The notes: a model not told the origin generated them from the sequence alone. A DNA stretch of 64,000 bases from Sphingobacterium spiritivorum (GCF_016724845.1 NZ_CP068082.1:2232001-2296000), one strand, 5' to 3'. Shown: positions 22,001 through 30,719, counted from the first letter of the stretch. Made by a program: numbers and translations.

Positions 22001-22359
22001 CCTTCTGCATCTGTTGAAGTACTAATTCCCGTTCTTTTGTTGGAAATAGAAACTCCCTGTATCTGAATGCCAGTTGTATCAGTTACGATGCCGTTTATTT
22101 TCGTAATGATCTGCTGGTTTTCTGTCTTTTTTATGTTTTTGAGATAAAAATTTTCTTCATTGCAATTTGAGGAGTTATGAGAGAGTGGAGAAGATTTTAG
22201 AGGGATGACTTCAAATGATCTGTCCGCAGGAGAGCGAATTTCGGCATTTGCCTGTGTAAATAGCATAATTAGTATCATGATGGTTTGTATCATCATAAGT
22301 AATGTTTTGTAGTGTTTCCGATTGGTAACACCAATCGGATTGGTATATTTAGTATACAT
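19069..22359 (-). CDS. SusC/RagA-family TonB-linked outer-membrane transporter
   Basis: 1,096 residues. Order: signal-anchor segment (about 20-40), a linker, a CarboxypepD-reg-like domain (INGIVTDTTGIQIQGVSISNKRTGISTSTDAEGKF, about 87-165), then the TonB plug (VGKSVTYAMTELKGDQFDKAKETNVANALTGKIAGV; VVIRGNGSLNGNNQPMYVINDLPID; GTAAALYGANAANGVILIHTK) and a 22-strand barrel to the C-terminal FGLGLNVKL. The long hydrophilic stretch between the signal and the regulatory domain is a little unusual. It forms the energised pore capped by SusD and heads the operon. No sigma/anti-sigma pair or hybrid two-component regulator lies upstream. Confidence 0.94.
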   Translation of the reverse strand: MYTKYTNPIGVTNRKHYKTLLMMIQTIMILIMLFTQANAEIRSPADRSFEVIPLKSSPLSHNSSNCNEENFYLKNIKKTENQQIITKINGIVTDTTGIQIQGVSISNKRTGISTSTDAEGKFTIDAEEGDVLVFSSVGYIRKEVHILDAQSKLTIILKDEENQLDQVVITALGVKKVGKSVTYAMTELKGDQFDKAKETNVANALTGKIAGVNVSSTATGPNGSSRVVIRGNGSLNGNNQPMYVINDLPIDNTQLNLPVIGNGANLPRINVDRGDGTTVINPEDIESITVLKGGTAAALYGANAANGVILIHTKRGTPQKGIGIDYSSSYTSESVAIVPDWQYEYGAGDKGKKPLTQSDAVSMGRWSWGAKIDGSDVIQFDGVKRPYSPQKDNIRNFYRAGNTFTNSVALSGGTEKATGRLSLSDMNNRSVVPNANFNRKTINIANDVNLTDWLKFGIVAQYNIEKSNNRPTVSDAEANPNWGAYMIANTVDIRNLAPGYDANGIEMAWNPVPIATNPQYVINKIKNNDTKNRFIGMLNVKLNFTPDLFLVGRVGQDYSNYNFTGYIPKTTLNNPIGYLQSSKMILSTLNSEAILNYTKKNILENISLNAMLGINSRSTLRDETRIEGSGFILDDVYSLTNLSTVSYTYPYGKTKTNSVYGALDLDYKNVFFLNFTGRQDWFSTLSPKNNSVFYPSIGTSLIISDIFKMPNWISYAKLRSSWAQVGGATPDPYALHPSFILSQGGHNGQQLQGYTNYRVPNATLSPLTSTTFEAGTDLGFFRNRLNIDFAWYDRSTTNDIVETTISNSSGATTSLLNIGKMRNRGIELLINGKIYRSGNFSWDVTLNGSYNKNTVEALTDQLNSISMATSVNGYAIIASDVGRPYSVIKGYRPLTDGKGNIVYNVSGGSATIARGPLEELGLGVHPLGIGLSNDFKYKSLTLGFLIDGKFGGSLFSGTDLYGTRMGLTKLTLEGRENGLPIKGVDINGNPIDMTIAPENLRTYYDGMRNISSMFVYDASFIKLRQLVVGYKLPAIKRLPAVREISVSLVARNLLILYKKTPNVDPESVFSAGNAQGIEQFGVPRTRSFGLGLNVKL

Positions 22360-23178
22360 GTAATTGGATTTGATAGTATTAAATGACCCTACGCAAGTGC
22401 ATAATGTGTCTTATGGTTAAATTTGGTGATTTCAGAAAGAGTTAGGATATAGGTGCAATCTGATCAGTATAATTTCGGTTTACGGATTTGTTTTATTAAG
22501 CATTCAAGTAAATGTATTTTTCATAATATTTAATTTTGAGGTTGTTTTAGTTTGATTTGATCAAATGTATTAATTAGATTTCTTTTATGTCTTTATGAAT
22601 TAATATTTGTTATTGATTATAAGGGAATAAAACTGAATATGTCATTTGAGAAAACTAAAAATTTTTTTGGTTTATTCCGTTAATGTAGTAATAATTATTT
22701 AACCATCAAAACAATATTGTGTATTTTATGGCTTTTTGTTTTGATTTCCCCTCTCTTTTTTGCTCTTTTTTTTCTTTAAAGACTTTCTTTGAAGGCTATT
22801 GGTAAAGGTTTTTAATCAAATGTTAGTTTAAATAGAAGGCGGTGTTAAAAAGTGTAGGAGTGTATCGGAAATTATATGAAACATGTATCTCATTCCGATT
22901 CGGATGTTTAAATAAAATATATAGATTTTTGAAGTATTGAGGTCAGACCTGTTCAGATGAAATCTGCTAATTTAAGGTCACAACTTTAAAGGTACCCTTC
23001 GGTTATTGCGTCCGAAATGGATTTTTGTAATAAAAATATCTTTTATATTTCGGGATAAGTAGAAGTAGAGTGGGGAGAGATGAACATTTACAAGCCGGGT
23101 AGCTTATCGTTCGATGAACTCTGTTGTGATAATCGAAACGTGAAATTAGATTTTTTTGTGAGATAAAAATGTCTGCTT
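22360..23178. promoter_or_regulatory. Long AT-rich intergenic region upstream of susC (no gene)
   Basis: This 819-base stretch has no convincing gene on either strand. A TACATTTG -7-like box (22569 to 22562 on the minus strand) lies about 200 nt upstream of susC, without a clear -33 element, and overlaps a perfect 12-base palindrome ATTTGATCAAAT (22555-22566). A second inverted repeat AGGTC-A-GACCT is at 22940-22950. Either could be an operator, which is unproven. It also contains the downstream region of the leftward LolC-like gene; I see no clear terminator there. Confidence 0.4.
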
Positions 23179-24414
23179 TTACTCACCGCTTTCTGCTTTG
23201 AGATCTCCTATTGCTTTCACACTTAAAAGTGATGATAAGTATGATATAAGTACAGAAGCTAATAATACAGTTAAAAAGACCAGCAGGAAGTCACTGAGCC
23301 TTATATCTACCGGGTAAGCATCAATTATACTATTATTGCCTTCACCGGTACGGATGAATCCAAAAGTATCCTGCAAAAAGCAAAAGACATATCCTATAAT
23401 AATACCACTTACACTCCCGATAAGGGCAATCAGCATTCCTTCATTATAAAAGATGCGTTGTATCAGGGTGTTTTCAGCTCCCAGACTTTTCAAAATAATC
23501 ATATCCTGACGTTTGTCAATGACCAGCATGGTCATAGATCCGATAATATTGAATATGGCAATGATACCGATAAAAGTAAGAATAAAGAATACTGCCCATT
23601 TTTCCGTGCTGACGGTTTTATAAAGTGTTGGGTTTTGTTCTTCACGATTTAAGACTTTAAAATCTTTCCCGAGTTTGTCTTGTATCTGTTTTTCGATTTC
23701 TGCAAGCTTTTCGGGCTGTCTGGTGTACATTTCTATCGCAGATACCTTATCATACTCGCCGAGTGCATCTCTGGCAAAGTCAATAGGAGTGATCACCAGA
23801 TCGTCAAATCCTTGCTGATATTTGAGTACTCCTCTCGGACTGATTCCCCTTTGTATAATATCATCTGCAGGATTAACAGCATTAGTAGATCCTTTCCTGG
23901 GAGAATTGATCAGCATTGTATTTCTCAGACCAACTATAGGTATTTGTAAATTTGCCTGGACATTTGCACCGATAATGGCGTAGCTGACATCCTCTTTGAA
24001 AATTTCAAATTCTCCAGCATAAAGCATGCTGTCAGAAGCATGTTGATGGAGACTATTTGGTTCTATACCTTTCAGTTTGCCAATAAACTGATGATTGCCA
24101 AACTGTAAAAGGGCTTTCTCTTCAAGAACTTCACTGTAACTTTTGATATCCTTGCTTTTGCGGAGCTCTTCAAAGAGTTGGTTTTTCGTAGAGAAAAGCT
24201 TGCCTTCTGCAGGTTCAATACGAAGTTCCGGAGAAAATGTGCTGAACATCGAGAGAATAAGCTTTTCCATTCCATTATAAAAAGATAATACGATAACCAG
24301 TGCTGCACTACTAACCAACACACCTATAACACTAATCATCGAAATAATGTTAATAGCATTAACCGATTTTTTAGAGAACAGGTATCGTTTGGCAAAAAAG
24401 TAGGACAGATTCAT
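23179..24414 (-). CDS. FtsX/LolC-family ABC transporter permease
   Basis: 411 residues. The N-terminal SYFFAKRYLFSKKSVNAINIISMISVIGV with TM1, a large periplasmic domain (about 50-270), then three C-terminal TM helices (FFILTFIGIIAIFNIIGSMTMLV; MLIALIGSVSGIIIGYVF; LLVFLTVLLASVLISYLS) is the LolC/LolE topology. DKRQDMIILKSLGA is the typical cytoplasmic coupling loop. Proteins of this type extract lipoproteins from the inner membrane with a LolD ATPase, but no ATPase gene is adjacent. Last gene of the TPR-aroE-gldD-MBL operon, 15 nt after the hydrolase gene. Confidence 0.88.
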   Translation of the reverse strand: MNLSYFFAKRYLFSKKSVNAINIISMISVIGVLVSSAALVIVLSFYNGMEKLILSMFSTFSPELRIEPAEGKLFSTKNQLFEELRKSKDIKSYSEVLEEKALLQFGNHQFIGKLKGIEPNSLHQHASDSMLYAGEFEIFKEDVSYAIIGANVQANLQIPIVGLRNTMLINSPRKGSTNAVNPADDIIQRGISPRGVLKYQQGFDDLVITPIDFARDALGEYDKVSAIEMYTRQPEKLAEIEKQIQDKLGKDFKVLNREEQNPTLYKTVSTEKWAVFFILTFIGIIAIFNIIGSMTMLVIDKRQDMIILKSLGAENTLIQRIFYNEGMLIALIGSVSGIIIGYVFCFLQDTFGFIRTGEGNNSIIDAYPVDIRLSDFLLVFLTVLLASVLISYLSSLLSVKAIGDLKAESGE

Positions 24415-24429
24415 GGTTTGGACTTTCTT

Positions 24430-25071
24430 TTATGCTCTTATAAAAGGATTGGTTCTTTTCTCTTCTCCAATAGTGGTTGAAGGTCCATGCCCTGGATATA
24501 CGATGACATCTTCCGGTAGGGTGTAGAGCTTTTCCTGAATACTTTTTAGTAATTGATTATGATTTCCTCCAGGTAAATCTGTTCTTCCGATACTACCTCT
24601 AAAAAGCGCATCTCCCCCTATTATAAATTTTTGGGATTCATGATAGAAACATAAGTGTGCAGGTGAATGGCCGGGAACGAATATCAGTTTCAAGACATTG
24701 TCTCCAAAGCTGACAGTACCTTCTTCAGGTAAAAAATGTTCTCCAATAGGAGAAATATCATAACGTATGCCCATTTGCGGGGCATAATTCTGTACTTCTA
24801 TCAGTAATGGAAGTTCTCCTTCATGAAACTGAGGTAAAAGACCAAAGTGCTCATGTACAAATTTATTGCCTAATACATGATCAATATGACAGTGGGTATT
24901 CAGCAGTAAAACAGGATTTAGCTTATGCTCTTCAATAAATGATAAGAAAAGATCTTCTTCTGCTTTCCCATACATTCCGGGATCAATGATCACACAGAAG
25001 CCTTTATCATCATAAAGTACGTACGTGTTTTCCTGATAGGGATTGCAGACAAATTGCTTTAAATGTACCAT
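24430..25071 (-). CDS. MBL-fold hydrolase (glyoxalase II-like)
   Basis: 213 residues with a metallo-beta-lactamase fold. The metal motif THCHIDH is at about residues 56-62, followed by VPGHSPAHLCFY (third His), GGDALFRGSIGRTDLPGG (bridging Asp) and VYPGHGPSTTIGEE. It is of the short hydroxyacylglutathione hydrolase-like type lacking the C-terminal glutathione-binding helix domain, so the substrate is uncertain. The start is the ATG at 25071; the in-frame codon upstream is TTG. It lies 18 nt after gldD. Confidence 0.9.
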   Translation of the reverse strand: MVHLKQFVCNPYQENTYVLYDDKGFCVIIDPGMYGKAEEDLFLSFIEEHKLNPVLLLNTHCHIDHVLGNKFVHEHFGLLPQFHEGELPLLIEVQNYAPQMGIRYDISPIGEHFLPEEGTVSFGDNVLKLIFVPGHSPAHLCFYHESQKFIIGGDALFRGSIGRTDLPGGNHNQLLKSIQEKLYTLPEDVIVYPGHGPSTTIGEEKRTNPFIRA

Positions 25072-25089
25072 AGTCTTCAAAAATACGAT

Positions 25090-25674
25090 TTATTTCCAAT
25101 GTATTGTTTGGATGATACGTTCAATATCCGCATTAATAAAATCTAAAACCGGTTGTATGGAATCGAGGTGCGGTTTTTCATTGAAATATAACGCTCCTCT
25201 TAAATAATGATGTGTACTGTCGGATACAAAAAACTGATCATTGGATGCTGTATTTCCCCTGATAAGGTATTGTACACCAAATATACGGCGATCTTCCTTA
25301 TTGATTCTTTTTTGTTCTATTGCGGTAGCTTTGACGGTATGATTGAAAGCAAATGTTCGTGCATCTTCGCTTAACTGCTGAAAAGAGACATTTTTATTGA
25401 TGTCAAAATAACTGAGGTGAAGACGCGCATTGAATTGAGGGAAATCGAGATTCAACCAACAGGGTTTGGCATCTTTTTCCCGATCCTTTTCCAATGTAGC
25501 ATAGGCAGGTATTTCGAAATCGAAAGGACAGCCTGTCTGCGTCATCTTATACTTTTTATCCGGAAATTCAATTCTGAAATAACCTCTTGGCTTCGGGGAA
25601 TAGTCTTCCTGACAGGCTGTAAATATAGCACTGAATGAAAAGGCGAATAACAAATATAAAACAAAAGTCCTCAT
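25090..25674 (-). CDS. gldD: Gliding-motility lipoprotein GldD
   Basis: 194 residues. Signal peptide with lipobox IFTAC (Cys21), then the GldD signature PKPRGYFRIEFPDKKY right after the lipidated end, and CWLNLDFPQFNARLHLSYF. GldD is required for gliding in Flavobacterium and is also found in non-gliding Bacteroidota, so it does not by itself show motility; no other gld gene is in the window. It shares one base with the aroE stop codon (TAATG), implying translational coupling. Confidence 0.92.
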   Translation of the reverse strand: MRTFVLYLLFAFSFSAIFTACQEDYSPKPRGYFRIEFPDKKYKMTQTGCPFDFEIPAYATLEKDREKDAKPCWLNLDFPQFNARLHLSYFDINKNVSFQQLSEDARTFAFNHTVKATAIEQKRINKEDRRIFGVQYLIRGNTASNDQFFVSDSTHHYLRGALYFNEKPHLDSIQPVLDFINADIERIIQTIHWK

Positions 25675-26420
25675 TATGCTTCGTTCCAGATAACCCAGTT
25701 TCTCTCAGCCTGAAGTAAAAGCATTTCATATCCGTTTTTGATTTCGGCACCTTGTTCCAGTCCCTTTTTCAGAAATAAAGTGACTTCGGGATTGTATACC
25801 AGATCATAGAGTAAGTGCTCTTTTGAAATACTCTCATAAGGGATATCCGGGCAAGTATCTACATTCGGATAAGTTCCCAAGGGTGAACAGTTGATAATGA
25901 GAGTATGCTCTTTTATAATTGCACCATTCAGTTGCGGGTAGGTAAGATTGGTATCTGTTTTTGTCCGGCTTACAAACTGATAAGGGATACCTAATTTCTT
26001 CAGAGAGAAAACAACTGCCTGTGCAGCGCCACCGTTGCCCAGAATAAGTGCTTTGTTATGATGAGGTTTGAGTAAGGGCTTCAGTGATTCTTCAAAACCG
26101 AATGCATCTGTATTAAATCCCTTCAGATGATATCCTTCTCCATTTTTTTTGATCTGGATACAATTTACAGCATTCATTTGCTGTGCTTCCGGAGATAATT
26201 CATGCAGAAAAGGAATAATTGTTTGTTTGTGAGGTATGGTGACATTTACGCCATAAAGACCATCAGTTTCCTGATAGAGATCAGGAAACTGATGAATGTC
26301 TTCTAACGGATATAAGTTATAATCAATGCCCTGGATGTGTTCTTTTTCAAATTTTTCTAAATAGTACTTTTTGGAAAAGGAATGACCTAGCGGAAATCCA
26401 ATGAGCCCTAATTTTTTCAT
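25674..26420 (-). CDS. aroE: Shikimate dehydrogenase
   Basis: 248 residues. Converts 3-dehydroshikimate to shikimate with NADPH in aromatic amino acid synthesis. The N-terminal GFPLGHSFSKKYY binds shikimate; NVTIPHKQ holds the catalytic Lys; NTDAFGFEESL holds the catalytic Asp; LGNGGAAQAVVFSL is the nucleotide-binding glycine loop; NGYEMLLLQAERNW is the C-terminal helix. Slightly shorter than E. coli AroE (about 272), as is common in Bacteroidota. It follows the TPR gene by 5 nt and overlaps gldD by 1 nt. Confidence 0.95.
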   Translation of the reverse strand: MKKLGLIGFPLGHSFSKKYYLEKFEKEHIQGIDYNLYPLEDIHQFPDLYQETDGLYGVNVTIPHKQTIIPFLHELSPEAQQMNAVNCIQIKKNGEGYHLKGFNTDAFGFEESLKPLLKPHHNKALILGNGGAAQAVVFSLKKLGIPYQFVSRTKTDTNLTYPQLNGAIIKEHTLIINCSPLGTYPNVDTCPDIPYESISKEHLLYDLVYNPEVTLFLKKGLEQGAEIKNGYEMLLLQAERNWVIWNEA

Positions 26421-26425
26421 GTTCG

Positions 26426-27829
26426 TTATAAAGCGTATTTTTTTATGATATCAACAATAATTTTGTTTCCCTGCAATTGAGGCAGGTATTCAAAAATAAT
26501 ATAGTGCTTCTGCGGATCTGTAGCGAGTCCTAATTCCAGGAAGTTTAACGCTTCATTATACTGACCGTTTGCAAATAAATAAGCAACCATTCGGTAGTAC
26601 AGTTCTGCCGCTTCCGGATTGTTGTTGATCGCATCTGCTATAGTATCTATTGCTTCTACAAATTTGTTTTGCTCAAAGTAGATAGATGAAAAGTCTAACC
26701 ATGCTTCAACATCTGTGGGGTTAAGCTCGACTACCTTTGCATATGCCTTTTCAGCTTCATCCAGTTGTTTTAACTTATAGCGCGCATCCGCAATGGCAAA
26801 CCAGTAATCCGGATTCTGCCCGTCTATGTCCAGTGCTTTTTTGTAAAAATGAAGCGATTCGAAATAGCGTTCTTCAAAATCTAACGTTACGCCTATACCA
26901 AACCAGGCATCACCCATATTACTGTCCAGCTTTACTGCTTTTTTGTAATATTGGCGGGCTTCGTCCATCTGCTCTAATTTTTCATAACACTCTCCAATGG
27001 CACAATATGTTTCAGCACTCGGAGGTTCATACTCGAAAGTATGTTTATATACCTCTATGGCCTCCTTGAAGCAATCCAGATTAACCAGTGCATTACCTTT
27101 GTTGAAGTAGGCTGAAGAGAAGTTCTCTTTTATTAAAATGGCATAGTCGTATGCATCTATAGCTTCTCTGTACTGACTTAGTTTATGGTAAGCATTACCC
27201 AGATTGTACCATGCGGCATAAGAATAGGGGTCATTGTCAATATACTGCAGGTAAAAATCGACGCTTTCTTCCTGTTTATCCAGTACATCATAACAGAATG
27301 CCAGTTCATATAGAGCATCCTGATTTTCCATATTCAGTTCCAAAGATTTTCGCAGGTAATATACTGCTTTCTCATAATCTCCCTGCGCCTGATATAACCC
27401 GCTTATCTGATAAAATACCTCATCTTTACTATCTGTCAGTTCGAGTGCTTTCTGTAAGTTTTGATGCGCTTCCTCAAAGTTATTCAGAGACCCGAGTATA
27501 CTTCCTTTTATAAGGTAAATATCTCCTTCCGAAGGTTCCAGAAGTTCCGCTTTATCCAGTGATGCCAATGCATTGTGAAACTGATTTGTCGCAGCAAAGA
27601 GCTGTGCTTGTTTCAAAAAGAAATTGGTTTCAAAGGGGTGCTGGTTGATTGCATAGTCGACAACCTGTAGGGCTTTTATAGGATCATTCTTATCCATATA
27701 ATAGTCGATGATTCCCTCAAAAGCCTTCGTGTCAAAGAAATATTGATCTTCATTTCTGATCATTTCTTCATAGCGGTCAACCGAAAACTTTTGTTCTTCA
27801 GGAGAACCAAATTCGAATTCTTCTTCCAT
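26426..27829 (-). CDS. Tetratricopeptide-repeat protein
   Basis: 467 residues, almost entirely TPR units in tandem: for example ALASLDKAELLEPSEGDIYLI, AVYYLRKSLELNMENQDALYELA, AIDAYDYAILIKENFSSAYFNKGNALVNL and ARQYYKKAVKLDSNMGDAWFGIG. There is an acidic N-terminus and no signal peptide, so it is probably cytoplasmic. TPR proteins are protein-interaction scaffolds; no specific role can be given. First gene of the TPR-aroE-gldD-MBL-LolC operon. A TACCTTTG -7 box (27952 to 27945 on this strand) lies about 115 nt upstream, just beyond the ompA terminator. Confidence 0.88.
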   Translation of the reverse strand: MEEEFEFGSPEEQKFSVDRYEEMIRNEDQYFFDTKAFEGIIDYYMDKNDPIKALQVVDYAINQHPFETNFFLKQAQLFAATNQFHNALASLDKAELLEPSEGDIYLIKGSILGSLNNFEEAHQNLQKALELTDSKDEVFYQISGLYQAQGDYEKAVYYLRKSLELNMENQDALYELAFCYDVLDKQEESVDFYLQYIDNDPYSYAAWYNLGNAYHKLSQYREAIDAYDYAILIKENFSSAYFNKGNALVNLDCFKEAIEVYKHTFEYEPPSAETYCAIGECYEKLEQMDEARQYYKKAVKLDSNMGDAWFGIGVTLDFEERYFESLHFYKKALDIDGQNPDYWFAIADARYKLKQLDEAEKAYAKVVELNPTDVEAWLDFSSIYFEQNKFVEAIDTIADAINNNPEAAELYYRMVAYLFANGQYNEALNFLELGLATDPQKHYIIFEYLPQLQGNKIIVDIIKKYAL

Positions 27830-27983
27830 CGTATTCCTTTCTATTTAGAAATCATAATCCCATTCACTAATCTTAAAAGAAAAATAAGACTTTTTGTTGA
27901 ATATATGATGTATATGTTTTCCACATTTTATGGAAATAATAGTACAAAGGTACAATAAATAAAGTAAATGTGTTTAAAACACA

Positions 27984-28012
27984 AAAGCCTTCCCGAATTT
28001 CGGGAAGGCTTT
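27984..28012 (-). terminator. Terminator of the ompA-like gene
   Basis: A perfect inverted repeat, AAAGCCTTCCCGAA and its complement, separated by one base, 30 nt past the stop codon. On the minus strand the stem ends in a T-rich tract. Confidence 0.85.
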
Positions 28013-28041
28013 GTATGTTAAATTATTCGGATTAAGAATAA

Positions 28042-29424
28042 TTATTTTTTGATCTCAACACGACGGTTTTGGATACGACCTTCTTCAGTTGCATTAGATG
28101 CTACTGGGTTAGCCTCTCCGTAACCGTTAGCTGTAACTTTAGCAGCAGTAACACCAGCGTTTACTAAGTATTGTTTAACTGCGTTAGCACGGTCTTTAGA
28201 AAGAGTCATGTTGTAAGCTTCAGTACCTTCTGCAGATGCATAACCATCTAAAGTTACTGATGAATTGTTATCACGCAATTCTTTAGCTAATCTGTCTAAA
28301 GTAGAGTAAGATTCAGTTTTCAATACAGAGCTATCGAATTCGAATTGGATGCTACCGTACTGACCTGTAGAAGCAGTGATGTTGTTAACAACTGGCTCTG
28401 GGAATTTGATTGGACATCCTGAACCATCAACTACTGTTCCAGCAGGAGTGTTAGGGCATTTGTCAAATTTATCAGATACACCGTCACCGTCAGAATCTTT
28501 ACCTAACTGATCAACAGTTCCTTCTAAAGTAGATACACGTTGTTTCAAAGCTTCAACTTCGTTTTTCAATGAAGGATCTTTCAACTCATCGTATAATGTA
28601 GCAACTGGGTTAGCAAAAGTCAAGTTTTGTTTGTCTCTTGAACCTAAAGTGAATTCTAAACCACCGTATACGTTAGAGAATTTACCTTTGTAGTCAACTC
28701 TACCCGGACCGTATAACAAGTTGTCATCAGTGAAGTTCATTGTGTAACCTAAGTTCAAGGCAACAACTTCAGATAATTTGAATTTAACACCAACACCAAC
28801 TGGTACGAAAGCGCCTAATTTGTTATCTCTGTCGCCTGTGTTAGTTCTGTCACCAAAGATTTCTTCACCCCATTTACCTTTGTTGTTGTAAACTTCAGCA
28901 CCAGTGAAATCGTTGTTAGCATACTGGATAGGGTTTGAAGCCATTACTCCTAAACCTACTTTAGCGTAGAAATTAACTGCATTTTCTCTTCTCAAGAAGT
29001 CGATAGTACCCAATTGGAATACACCGTTTAAGCTAGCAGCCCAGTTTACATCAACTTGTGCAGATCTTGCTCCGTTTGCAGTTTCAGCCTTAGGACCAGA
29101 TACATCATGATTGTAAGTTTTGATCTTACCTCTGTTACCTTCTAATTCTAAACCGAACAGGTGAGAGAATTGTTTACGAACAGTTAATCCGTAGTACTCA
29201 CCAACTTTATTTTGGAAAAGACCTACTTTTTGACCGAATGCATTAGATCCACCTACAAGTACGTTAGGAGTAGTAATACCACCTTGTACACCGATAGACC
29301 AAGTTCTGTATTGTGATCTTCCGCCAAATACTGTTGGTTGTTGCGCTTGAGCAACTTCAGCGTAACCTAGAGCGGCTACTAATGAAGCAGCGATAGCTGT
29401 TTTTTTAATTGTAGAATAGTTCAT
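28042..29424 (-). CDS. OmpA-family outer-membrane protein with a thrombospondin type-3 linker
   Basis: 460 residues. Signal peptide (AALGYAEVAQAQQ), an 8-strand-like barrel (about 35-270), a short coiled coil (LKNEVEALKQRVSTLEGTVDQL), a calcium-binding-type DSDGDGVSDKFDKCPNTPAG segment, and a C-terminal OmpA domain that binds peptidoglycan (QFEFDSSVLK, LDGYASAEGTEAYNMTLSKDRA, NRRVEIKK). It ties the outer membrane to the wall. Well-spaced promoter, long leader and strong terminator indicate a highly expressed single-gene unit. Confidence 0.94.
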   Translation of the reverse strand: MNYSTIKKTAIAASLVAALGYAEVAQAQQPTVFGGRSQYRTWSIGVQGGITTPNVLVGGSNAFGQKVGLFQNKVGEYYGLTVRKQFSHLFGLELEGNRGKIKTYNHDVSGPKAETANGARSAQVDVNWAASLNGVFQLGTIDFLRRENAVNFYAKVGLGVMASNPIQYANNDFTGAEVYNNKGKWGEEIFGDRTNTGDRDNKLGAFVPVGVGVKFKLSEVVALNLGYTMNFTDDNLLYGPGRVDYKGKFSNVYGGLEFTLGSRDKQNLTFANPVATLYDELKDPSLKNEVEALKQRVSTLEGTVDQLGKDSDGDGVSDKFDKCPNTPAGTVVDGSGCPIKFPEPVVNNITASTGQYGSIQFEFDSSVLKTESYSTLDRLAKELRDNNSSVTLDGYASAEGTEAYNMTLSKDRANAVKQYLVNAGVTAAKVTANGYGEANPVASNATEEGRIQNRRVEIKK

Positions 29425-29577
29425 ACTCTTGTTTTTAAGGTTATTAAAATTTTAATTGTTTTCTTTAACTTTATTTAACACTAACAATCTAAACAATAAC
29501 TGTACCAAAAATTTAAAATGCTTTAAAAGATTTAAATCTTCATTACTTGATTACCTTCAGATTTTCAATTTAGCGTG

Positions 29578-29609
29578 TAAATGTACCTATTTTGAACTTT
29601 ATACACAAA
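29578..29609 (-). promoter_or_regulatory. Promoter of the ompA-like gene
   Basis: On the minus strand the -33 TTTG (29609-29606) and a -7 TACATTTA (29585-29578, one mismatch to TAnnTTTG) are 20 nt apart. The transcript would carry a leader of about 145 nt before the ATG at 29424, which explains most of the gap to the Pit gene. Confidence 0.6.
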
Positions 29610-29673
29610 TTTTTTAATATTGAATTCATCGAATTACAATAAAACGGACATAATTGTAGTCTTTTAACTACGA

Positions 29674-30684
29674 TTATAAAATATAATGGATGATTGCCAA
29701 CGTGATCCCACCCAATAGTGCTGAAACCGGTATAGTCAGGATCCAGGCCCAAAGAAGGCTGATCGTTACCCCCCATCTTACTGCTGAAACTCTTTTCACA
29801 ATTCCGACACCGATAATAGATCCGGTAATTGTATGTGTAGTAGAAGCCGGGATTCCGAAATGTTCGGTGATACCCAATGTTACTGCTCCGGCTGTTTCGG
29901 CACTTACACCTTCCAGTGGAGTTACTTTGGTAATCTTGGTTCCCATAGTTTTTACGATTTTCCATCCACCGCTCATTGTTCCGGCAGAAATAGCTGCGTA
30001 ACAGGTCAATGGTATCCATTCGGGCATATGACTGGTGTTCTCAATATAACCTCCTGCCACCATCGCCACAAGGATAATACCCATTACTTTTTGTGCATCA
30101 TTACCTCCATGAGCAAAACTCAATGCTGCAGAAGAGATCAGTTGCAAAAATTTAAACCATTTTTCTGCTACACTTGGTCTACTTTTCTTCGCCAGATTGA
30201 TAATGATCAGTGTAATAATGACAGATATTATCATCCCTATGACTGGGGCGAGTACAATGAAAGAAATAATTTTTAATGTCGCATCAATATTGATGGCGTG
30301 GATGGGGTCGCCTCCCATAATATAGGCATAAGCCATTCCTGATCCTGCAAACCCGCCTATAAGTGTATGCGAGGAGCTTGAAGGGATACCATAATACCAG
30401 GTAAATAAATTCCATCCGATAGCCGCGACCAGGCCGGCGAATATCACTTCCAGCGTAATGTATTCTTCAATAACTGTTTTGGCTACGGTATTGGCTACTT
30501 TATGGTCAGTAAAATAAAAGTAGGCTGCAAAATTGAATATTGCTGCCCATAGTACAGCCATAAATGGCGTTAATACTTTTGTCGAAACTACTGTAGCAAT
30601 AGAATTGGCTGCATCATGGAAACCATTGATATAGTCAAAAGCAATTGCTAAAATAATAACAACAACTAATAAGGTTGAAATCAT
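29674..30684 (-). CDS. Pit-type low-affinity inorganic phosphate transporter
   Basis: 336 residues, about ten membrane helices. Two PHO-4 signature repeats: GFHDAANSIATVV near the N-terminus and AHGGNDAQKVMG near the middle, plus IPSSSSHTLIGGFAG and IPASTTHTITGSIIG, the two halves of the inverted repeat. It imports phosphate with protons or as a metal-phosphate complex. It follows the DUF47 gene by 35 nt, the usual Pit partner. Confidence 0.94.
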   Translation of the reverse strand: MISTLLVVVIILAIAFDYINGFHDAANSIATVVSTKVLTPFMAVLWAAIFNFAAYFYFTDHKVANTVAKTVIEEYITLEVIFAGLVAAIGWNLFTWYYGIPSSSSHTLIGGFAGSGMAYAYIMGGDPIHAINIDATLKIISFIVLAPVIGMIISVIITLIIINLAKKSRPSVAEKWFKFLQLISSAALSFAHGGNDAQKVMGIILVAMVAGGYIENTSHMPEWIPLTCYAAISAGTMSGGWKIVKTMGTKITKVTPLEGVSAETAGAVTLGITEHFGIPASTTHTITGSIIGVGIVKRVSAVRWGVTISLLWAWILTIPVSALLGGITLAIIHYIL

Positions 30685-30719
30685 TGTGAAATTGTTAAAA
30701 CTTAAATCCTAAATTGGAT

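Noticed and set aside
25090..25674. GldD as evidence of gliding motility
   Set aside because: gldD occurs in many non-gliding Bacteroidota and no other gld or spr gene is in the window.
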